This document shows, in pieces, positions 1 to 5,272 of a stretch of DNA of 13,466 nt. The stretch lies in NCBI GenBank assembly GCA_021777685.1, contig JAJYDH010000122.1, positions 1 to 13,466 of the forward strand, read 5' to 3'. Within the stretch, counting starts at the first letter, position 1. Every line of letters begins with the position of its first letter. Origin of the DNA: Planctomycetota bacterium (lineage in GTDB: Bacteria > Planctomycetota > Planctomycetia > Isosphaerales > Isosphaeraceae). Below the pieces are notes generated by a model, which was given only the letters and a program-made list of their open reading frames with translations, ran no database searches and was not told the DNA's origin. Position numbers and translations under genes: made by a program.

Positions 1-587
1 TGCTGCCAGTACTCGCGGGCGAGCTTCCAGACCTCCGGCTTGACCTTCACCCCGGCCTCGGTGGCGGCGTTCAGTCCGAGAAGGGCGTATTGCGAGTTCG
101 AGTTGTCGCCGTGGCGGGTCTTGGACGCCTTATAGCTCCACGAGCCGGGCCAGAGGGCATGGTCGCCCGGCTTGAGCTGGGCCTCCTGGAGCCAGTCGAC
201 GTTGGCCTCGATCCGGACGATGTCCGACCTGGGCGACGCGGCGGCGAAGACCATCGTCTGGAGCGCGACGGCGTAGACGCTGTCGAGCTGCCCGGGGTCG
301 TACTTGCGGAGGAATTCGAGCGACCGGACGATATGGGGGGCGTCGGGGGGCTCGCCGGCGGTGAGGAGGGCCAGCGTGACCAGGCTGGTGGTGCCTGTCC
401 TGGCGTCGTCGTCGATCTCGGGCCACGAGCCGTCGGGGCGCTGCTGCTTGACCAGGTACCGCACGCCGCCCCGGATCGCCCGCTCGACCTCCTCGCGAGT
501 GACCGCCCCGCGGGCCCGTGGGGCGAGGTCGGCGCCGGCCAGCGCCAGGAGGGCCAGGACCAGCGGGACTCGCGTCGCTCGGGACAT
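1..587 (-). CDS. Secreted prenyltransferase/squalene-cyclase-repeat protein, partial (possibly DUF4159 family)
   Basis: The first 195 residues are in the window; the C-terminus lies beyond base 1. The ATG at 587-585 follows a GGAGG (600-596) by 8 bases, which fixes the start. Residues about 5-27 form a hydrophobic signal peptide ending near ARG-A, so the product is probably exported. After it comes an alpha-toroid repeat pattern of the squalene-cyclase/prenyltransferase superfamily: GVRYLVKQQRPDGSW at 41-55, then SLEFLRKYDP near 89 and DNSNSQYALLGLNAA at 161-175. No DXDD-type cyclase motif is visible in this part, so catalysis cannot be claimed. From memory, planctomycete proteins with this N-terminus often carry a C-terminal DUF4159 domain and lie near MoxR/BatA/VWA clusters, as here; that domain would be outside the window. 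The fold assignment is fairly secure, the function is not. Confidence 0.8.
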   Translation of the reverse strand, partial: MSRATRVPLVLALLALAGADLAPRARGAVTREEVERAIRGGVRYLVKQQRPDGSWPEIDDDARTGTTSLVTLALLTAGEPPDAPHIVRSLEFLRKYDPGQLDSVYAVALQTMVFAAASPRSDIVRIEANVDWLQEAQLKPGDHALWPGSWSYKASKTRHGDNSNSQYALLGLNAATEAGVKVKPEVWKLAREYWQ

Positions 588-635
588 CTCGACGGCCTCC
601 GGTGCTCGGGGCGGGATCGGGCCACTCTCCCGCCC

Positions 636-665
636 ATTGTGGCACGTCGCGCCGAGTCCCGGCAA
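636..665 (-). promoter_or_regulatory. Candidate sigma70-type promoter for the squalene-cyclase-like gene
   Basis: Read on the minus strand, TTGCCG (665-660) is followed after 18 bases by CACAAT (641-636). Each hexamer matches the consensus at four of six positions. Transcription would start near 629, about 40 bases before the ATG at 587, and the GGAGG would be inside the leader. The 183-bp gap to the upstream gene leaves room for a separate promoter. It was found by eye only. Confidence 0.4.
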
Positions 666-770
666 GCCGGACCGGCCCGCCGTCGCGAGGTCCGCGCGGC
701 GCGAGATCCGGCGGCCGGCGGAGGCCGAGCACCGGATCTCGGGTCACTTGCGTCGTCCGGGCCGATCAGT

Positions 771-1871
771 TCAGATCGAGGGCCTCGTCAGCTTGCTCGT
801 CGAGAACCGCGTGACCCGGCTCTCCGAAGGGCACTGGCCGGAGATTGCGTTGATCCATCGCCCGTCCGACGAGAGCGAGGGATGGGCCGGCTGGCAGCGG
901 TCGCCGAGAGGGAGGCTCTCCGAGGCGTGGGCCCGCGGGCCTCGCCGGTCGGAGTCGAAGGAGATCGGCGCCGCCCGGAGCACCCAGGTCTTGCTCCCGC
1001 TCCGCTGGGTGAGATAGGCGACCGCAAGCCGGCCGTCGGGCAGGGCCGACACCGTGGGGGAGCGCTCGTCCTGATCTTCCGGCAGGCCATCGGGCGAGAT
1101 CAATCGACCGCAATCGACGACCTCGGTGCCGGCGAAGTTGAGCTTGAGCCACCAGATCTGGGTCCGGGAGAAGCTCTGGGCCCCCTCCCGGCCGAGTTTC
1201 TTCTCCCGGAGTGAGACCACGACGCACCCGCCCAACCGGGGGTCCTCGGGCCAGCTCAGGTCGCCGATGAAGACAGACCCCGCGCCCGGACTGGAGCACT
1301 TCCAGCTCATGAGCCGGGGCTTCAGGTCGCCCTTCGCCTCCGGGTCGGACGCCTTGACCCAGGGCTCGGGCTCGAAGGCGAAGTGATAGAGGAGCCCGTC
1401 ACCCGCCGCGAACAGGATCCTCGCGGTCATCCCGGGATACCAGCAGGGCACCCCCGCCGGGACGATGTCGGTCGAGACCTGGTCCACCAGCTTCCCGCCG
1501 GGGAACGTGTAACGAGCGAGCCCGAAATCGTTGCTCATCGACATCGGCCCGTCCTTGGTCCGGCTCGCCCAGCGGCCGGCCACCTGCCGCTGGCCATTCT
1601 CGTCGACCCAGGGCGAGCAGGTCGCCGACTCGAGCACGCTGCCGTCCTCCAGCGGATACGCGGCCACCTGGCCCGTCTCCGCGTCGAGCCAGCGCGGGGT
1701 CCGGTCCGCGACGTCCAGGTAGTACTCGTTGACGTTGACGTGGCTCGCCGGCCGGCGGACCCGCCAGCCTGGCCTTGGCGGATCGAGGCGCGACACGCCC
1801 AACGCCACCATGGTGGTGCCCACGGCCAACAGCACGAGCAGTCGGATCAGCGACGAGAATGAGAAGCTCAT
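771..1871 (-). CDS. Exported or membrane-anchored protein of unknown function with propeller-like repeats
   Basis: I do not recognise the family of this 366-residue protein. Residues about 8-27 form one hydrophobic segment with no clear cleavage site or lipobox, so it is either a signal anchor or a signal peptide; the rest is hydrophilic and probably outside the cytoplasmic membrane. Several stretches resemble blades of TolB/WD40-like propellers, for example SPTVSALPDGRLAVAYL at 271-287 and HPSLSSDGRWINAIS at 330-344, where a Ser-x-DG-R turn is followed by a beta strand. Seven cysteines (85, 143, 191, 216, 254, 326, 347) lie in the exported part. The ATG at 1871-1869 has an AGGAA about 6 bases upstream. 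The next gene on this strand starts 183 bases downstream. Reading frame and start are well supported; the propeller idea is inference from two motifs. Confidence 0.75.
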   Translation of the reverse strand: MSFSFSSLIRLLVLLAVGTTMVALGVSRLDPPRPGWRVRRPASHVNVNEYYLDVADRTPRWLDAETGQVAAYPLEDGSVLESATCSPWVDENGQRQVAGRWASRTKDGPMSMSNDFGLARYTFPGGKLVDQVSTDIVPAGVPCWYPGMTARILFAAGDGLLYHFAFEPEPWVKASDPEAKGDLKPRLMSWKCSSPGAGSVFIGDLSWPEDPRLGGCVVVSLREKKLGREGAQSFSRTQIWWLKLNFAGTEVVDCGRLISPDGLPEDQDERSPTVSALPDGRLAVAYLTQRSGSKTWVLRAAPISFDSDRRGPRAHASESLPLGDRCQPAHPSLSSDGRWINAISGQCPSESRVTRFSTSKLTRPSI

Positions 1872-2224
1872 GATCGTTCCTGAAAAGAGGCGCGGACGCC
1901 ACGACTGGGGGCATCAATCGTCGCCCGCTCCCATGCAATGAAACACGGGGATCGGCGGGCGGTATCGCGTCGAACGGCTCATCGATCTCACTTCAGGCGG
2001 AAACGGATGTTGTTCGTCGCGAGATGTCCGGGTCGAGGTCCTGAGTCGAAGGGATGACCAAGGTTTGGGCAGGCCGGTCGGCGCAAGGGACGGTGTGAAG
2101 AGGGAAGGTCAAGAGGAGGAAAGATCCCGGATCGGCGCCCTGGGGTCAGGGCACGATCCCCGTCGGAGAGCATCTGGGGAGGGCACCGCATGCATTGCGG
2201 CGTGTCAGGCGGTCGTACGAGGGG

Positions 2225-2253
2225 AGTATAAGGCAAATGGCAAGCCAAGTCAC
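2225..2253 (-). promoter_or_regulatory. Candidate minus-strand promoter in the divergent region
   Basis: On the minus strand GTGACT (2253-2248, four of six matches to TTGACA) is followed after exactly 17 bases by TATACT (2230-2225, five of six matches). Transcription would begin near 2218 and run towards the gene at 1871, giving a leader of about 350 bases. Two short inverted repeats lie in that leader. A promoter nearer 1871 was not obvious. Confidence 0.35.
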
Positions 2254-2472
2254 CTGGTCCTGACGAAAATCCGGTGAAAAATCCATGAGAATCCCGACCC
2301 CGACCGTCTTCGGCATATTTGTCAGTCTTCTTGAAAGACCAAGACAAGCCTCCCCGGCCCGGTCGGGCGCGAATCGGTCCAAATTGTCTGAATTCAGGTG
2401 CTGATGGCGGACAAATCGCCGAAGAAGCCGGCAATCGCTGCCCGGATCGTGGGACGAGCCGGGTTCGCTCGC

Positions 2473-2502
2473 TTGAATCGGGTCGTCTCGGCTTACTACA
2501 AT
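2473..2502 (+). promoter_or_regulatory. Candidate sigma70-type promoter of the MoxR operon
   Basis: TTGAAT (2473-2478, four of six matches) and TACAAT (2497-2502, five of six matches) are 18 bases apart. This is the best promoter-like pair on the plus strand in the gap. Transcription would start near 2509, giving a leader of about 125 bases before the MoxR start at 2636. A palindrome (2388-2397) lies about 75 bases upstream of the -35 element and could be an operator, but nothing proves it. Confidence 0.5.
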
Positions 2503-2549
2503 GATCCTGGCCGGATTTCGCCGGCGGCCTTGAACGCGGACGACGCACC

Positions 2550-2583
2550 CGATCGTCGGGGACCCTGCGTCCCCGACCGGTCG
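2550..2583 (+). promoter_or_regulatory. Strong hairpin in the leader of the MoxR operon
   Basis: A perfect 9-bp stem, GTCGGGGAC (2555-2563) with GTCCCCGAC (2569-2577), closes a 5-base loop CCTGC. Past one bulged C (2578), five further pairs (2550-2554 with 2579-2583, one of them G-T) extend it. It lies between the predicted transcription start (about 2509) and the moxR start, roughly 50 bases before the start codon. No U-tract follows, so it is not a classical terminator. It could stabilise the RNA, bind a regulator, or be incidental in GC-rich DNA. Confidence 0.45.
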
Positions 2584-2635
2584 CGAGGGCTGCCCGGGCC
2601 GGCTCCCTTCCACTCCCTAGGTTACGGAAGACGTG

Positions 2636-3667
2636 ATGTCCAACGCCGGCGACCGGATCTCGCAGCTCCTCGACGAATTCCGCCACTCTCGCGACGTGAT
2701 GGTCACCGAGCTGGGCAAGGTGGTCATCGGTCAGCACGAGGTGATCGAGCAGATGCTGGCCGCGATCTTCACCCGGGGCCACGTCCTCCTAGTCGGCGTG
2801 CCCGGCCTGGCCAAGACGCTGATGGTCAGCTCGCTGGCGAAGATCCTCGACGTCGGCTTCAAGCGCATCCAGTTCACGCCCGACCTGATGCCCTCGGACA
2901 TCACCGGCACGAACGTCCTGGAGGAGCCCGAGGCCGGCCGGAGGAGCTTCCGGTTCGTCCCCGGCCCGATCTTCTCGAACATCATCCTGGCCGACGAGAT
3001 CAACCGGACCCCGCCCAAGACCCAGGCCGCGCTCCTCCAGGCGATGCAGGAGCGCGAGGTGACCGTCGGCCAGGAGACGATGAACCTGCCCGACCCGTTC
3101 TTCGTGATCGCCACCCAGAACCCCATCGAGCAGGAGGGCACCTATCCCCTGCCCGAGGCCCAGCTCGACCGGTTCATGTTCGACATCCGGGTCGGCTACC
3201 CGAGCTACGACGAGGAGAAGAAGATCCTCTCGGCGACGACCAAGGGGGATGTGGCCGACCTCAAGAAGGTGCTCTCGGCCAAGGCGATCACGAACCTCCA
3301 GAAGCTGGTGACGTCGGTGCCGATCTCCGACTACGCGGTCGAGTACGTCACCCGGCTGGTCCGGGCCACCCGGCCGGCCGACGACAAGGCCCCCGCGTTC
3401 ATCAAGGAGCTGGTCGACTACGGCGCGGGCCCCCGGGCCGGCCAGAACCTGATCCTCGGCGGCAAGGCGATGGCCGCGATGGACGGCCGGTTCAGCGTGT
3501 CGCTGGACGACATCCGCAAGGTCGCCATCCCGGTCCTCCGCCACCGGATCAGCACCAACTTCCAGGCCCAGGCCGAGGGCCAGACGACCGAGAGCCTCAT
3601 CAGGAGGCTGGTCGCCGAGATCCGCGAGCCCGACGTCCCCAAGTACGAGCGCCGGGCGAACGCCTGA
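2636..3667 (+). CDS. MoxR-family AAA+ ATPase
   Basis: This 343-residue ATPase has the usual length and all core motifs of the MoxR family (AAA_3). Walker A is GVPGLAKT at 54-61, Walker B IILADE at 116-121, sensor 1 ATQNP at 159-163, an arginine-finger-type segment PEAQLDRF at 173-180, and the sensor-2 region GAGPRA at 263-268, inside the C-terminal lid. Such ATPases form hexameric rings in the cytosol and are thought to remodel or activate client complexes through VWA-domain partners. I chose the ATG at 2636, with GGAAG 5 bases upstream; a GTG directly before it would add one residue. It is the first gene of the operon and is followed after 28 bases by an Uma2 gene, where a DUF58 gene would be expected directly. 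The client in this organism is unknown. Confidence 0.95.
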   Translation: MSNAGDRISQLLDEFRHSRDVMVTELGKVVIGQHEVIEQMLAAIFTRGHVLLVGVPGLAKTLMVSSLAKILDVGFKRIQFTPDLMPSDITGTNVLEEPEAGRRSFRFVPGPIFSNIILADEINRTPPKTQAALLQAMQEREVTVGQETMNLPDPFFVIATQNPIEQEGTYPLPEAQLDRFMFDIRVGYPSYDEEKKILSATTKGDVADLKKVLSAKAITNLQKLVTSVPISDYAVEYVTRLVRATRPADDKAPAFIKELVDYGAGPRAGQNLILGGKAMAAMDGRFSVSLDDIRKVAIPVLRHRISTNFQAQAEGQTTESLIRRLVAEIREPDVPKYERRANA

Positions 3668-3695
3668 GCCCCAGCTTTGCCCAGGAGTTCCGATC

Positions 3696-4277
3696 ATGGC
3701 GACGCACCGGACCATCCTCCAGCTCGGCCGCCGGGACGACGGCCGGGCCATCTCGTCGGAGGAGTTCGCCGAGGCCGAGTTCGACGAGCCCTGGAAGTAC
3801 GAGCGCGAGGACGGGAGGCTGGTCGTCTTGGCACCCAGCGGCGAAGATCACGTCGGCATCAGCGAGCCCTGGCGCGATCGCCTCGGGGCCTATCGGTTGG
3901 CGCATCCCGAGGTCGTCCAGCGGGTCGTCTCGGAGGCCTGGCTCCGGGTCGATGATGGGACCGACCGGATCGGCGACATCGGCGTCTATCTGGTCCCCGG
4001 CGGCGCGGTCCCGAGGATCCCCGACCGCGTGCCCGAGATGATGTTCGAGGTCGTCAGCCCGGACCGGGCCTCCCGCGATCGCGATTACGTCGGCAAGCGG
4101 GCCGATTATCACCGCCTCGGCGTCCGGGAGTATGTCATCATCGACCGGTTCCGGCGGACGGTGACCATCCTTTCATTCGCACCAGAGGGTTACGAGGAGC
4201 GTATCTTGTCCGTCGGCGACTCATACGAGTCGCCTCTCCTCCCCGGCCTGATGATCCCCCTGTCCGAAGTCTTCTGA
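3696..4277 (+). CDS. Uma2/DUF820 family protein (PD-(D/E)XK nuclease fold)
   Basis: The 193 residues match the Uma2 family in length and pattern. These have a restriction-endonuclease-like fold and are called putative endonucleases, but their biological role is not known. Visible are the core DIGVYL (Asp94) in the middle, then EVVSPDRASRDRDYVGK (Glu118 to Lys134) and the typical helix-strand YHRLGVREYVIID at 138-150. Asp94, Glu118 and Lys134 are plausible catalytic residues, so the protein looks intact. The ATG at 3696 has AGGAG (3683-3687) 8 bases upstream. The gene lies between moxR (28 bases away) and DUF58 (10 bases away), and its stop codon overlaps the ribosome binding site of the latter, so it is part of the same transcript. 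Uma2 genes are highly multiplied in planctomycetes and cyanobacteria, so this may be a dispersed copy inserted into a conserved operon. Confidence 0.88.
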   Translation: MATHRTILQLGRRDDGRAISSEEFAEAEFDEPWKYEREDGRLVVLAPSGEDHVGISEPWRDRLGAYRLAHPEVVQRVVSEAWLRVDDGTDRIGDIGVYLVPGGAVPRIPDRVPEMMFEVVSPDRASRDRDYVGKRADYHRLGVREYVIIDRFRRTVTILSFAPEGYEERILSVGDSYESPLLPGLMIPLSEVF

Positions 4278-4287
4278 GAGGACGCCC

Positions 4288-5187
4288 TTGGCCAGCACCG
4301 CCGAGAAATACCTCAAGCCCGAGGTGATCCGCCAGGTCTCGAGGCTCGACCTGCGCGCCAAGTTCATCGTCGAGGGGTTCATCTCGGGCCTGCACGCCAG
4401 CCCGTTCCAGGGGTTCTCGGTCGAGTTCTCCGAGCACCGGAAGTACACCGCCGGCGACAACATCTCGGACATCGACTGGGCGGTCTTCGCCAAGACCGAC
4501 CGGTTCTACATCAAGAAGTTCCAGGCCGAGACCAACCTCTCGGGCTACCTGGTGATGGACCTCTCGGGATCGATGGGGTACACGTACCGGCAGGAGCTGA
4601 CGAAGTTCGAGTACGGCGTCAGCCTGGCCGCGGCCCTCGGCTACCTGATGATCCACCAGCAGGACCCCGTCGGCCTCGTGGCGTTCGATCAGCAGGTCCG
4701 CCAGAGCCTGGCCCCCAAGAGCAAGCGGACGCAGCTCGGGAACATCCTGTCGCTGCTGGCGAGCTTGAAGCCGTCGGGAGAGACGTCGATCGCCAGGAGC
4801 CTGCACCAGGTGGCGGGGATGATCCGGCACCGGAGCCTGGTCATGATCTTCAGCGACCTGCTCGTCGAGGCCGAGCCGGTCTACAAGGCGCTGCACCGGC
4901 TCCGGCATGCTGGGCACGACGTCATCATCTTCCACATCCTCGACGAGGCCGAGGCCCTCTTCCCGTTCCACGGGATGCTGGAGCTGGAGGACAACGAGTC
5001 CGACGAGCGGCTCGAGGTCGACGCCGACGCGATCAAGGCCGACTACCTCGACGAGGTCGCCGCCTTCCGCGCAGGCTACCGTAAGGAGTGCGCCGGGGCC
5101 CGGATCGACTACGTCCCCCTCCACACCGGCATGCCTTTTGATAAAGCCTTGATGGGCTACCTGCACAGCCGACAGTCGCGAGGTTGA
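4288..5187 (+). CDS. DUF58 domain protein (VWA-like partner of MoxR)
   Basis: This 299-residue protein is a clear DUF58 member. The signature is at 42-83: GFSVEF, EHRKYTAGD, IDWAVFAKTDRFYIKKF and the final AETN. A VWA-like fold follows with a full metal-binding (MIDAS) set: DLSGSM at 91-96, Thr166 in GETS, and Asp190 in FSDLL. No membrane segment is visible, unlike many DUF58 proteins, so it is probably cytosolic or peripheral. The start is a TTG at 4288 preceded by GAGAGGA (4276-4282), 6 bases from the AGG core; the first internal Met is residue 90, in the middle of the domain, so the TTG is needed. The ribosome binding site overlaps the Uma2 stop, suggesting coupled translation. Family knowledge places it as the partner through which a MoxR ring engages clients. 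Confidence 0.93.
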   Translation: MASTAEKYLKPEVIRQVSRLDLRAKFIVEGFISGLHASPFQGFSVEFSEHRKYTAGDNISDIDWAVFAKTDRFYIKKFQAETNLSGYLVMDLSGSMGYTYRQELTKFEYGVSLAAALGYLMIHQQDPVGLVAFDQQVRQSLAPKSKRTQLGNILSLLASLKPSGETSIARSLHQVAGMIRHRSLVMIFSDLLVEAEPVYKALHRLRHAGHDVIIFHILDEAEALFPFHGMLELEDNESDERLEVDADAIKADYLDEVAAFRAGYRKECAGARIDYVPLHTGMPFDKALMGYLHSRQSRG

Positions 5188-5272
5188 GCCGGAATTCGGC
5201 GAATTTTCGATCTGAGGTTTCAAATTTGAAATTTGTAATCTGAGACCTGTCATCCGGGGGCAAGGGTAGATC
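5188..5272. repeat. AT-rich palindromic spacer between DUF58 and BatA-like genes
   Basis: In contrast to the GC-rich genes around it, this 85-bp spacer holds a perfect 14-bp palindrome TTTCAAATTTGAAA (5218-5231). It is flanked by direct copies of ATCTGAG at 5210-5216 and 5238-5244, and by two AATT-containing segments further left. As I recall, planctomycete genomes often carry intergenic strings made of TTTGAAAT/ATCTGAGA-type words, and this looks like a short or decayed copy. It could also act as an operator or RNA hairpin inside the operon. Confidence 0.5.

Larger units (their letters stand above)
1872..2635. other. Divergent intergenic region
   Basis: This 764-bp stretch separates the minus-strand gene ending its leader at 1871 from the plus-strand operon starting at 2636. 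I see no convincing gene in it: the open frames that cross it have no good ribosome binding site, and those that continue into moxR are antisense or out-of-frame shadows. It is less GC-rich than its surroundings, especially 2220-2400. It holds a minus-strand promoter candidate (2225-2253), a plus-strand one (2473-2502), a perfect 10-bp palindrome CTGAATTCAG (2388-2397), two small inverted repeats (GCCCTG/CAGGGC at 2137-2152 and CCGCA/TGCGG at 2186-2200), and a strong leader hairpin (2550-2583). Confidence 0.7.

Noticed and set aside
130..747. Alternative minus-strand frames over the squalene-cyclase-like gene
   Set aside because: Only the frame starting at 587 has a strong binding site, a signal peptide and the QxxDGSW-type repeat pattern; the others are Arg/Pro/Ser-rich.
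1988..2782. Minus-strand frames crossing the divergent intergenic region (1988-2782 and 2146-2613)
   Set aside because: They start inside or run antisense to moxR or lack a ribosome binding site, and the composition (Arg, Pro, Ser) is that of non-coding GC-rich DNA.
2398..4041. 547-codon plus-strand frame across the leader, moxR and Uma2
   Set aside because: It is out of frame with the motif-bearing MoxR and Uma2 proteins. The product is Arg/Pro/Gly-rich, typical of a shadow frame in GC-rich DNA.
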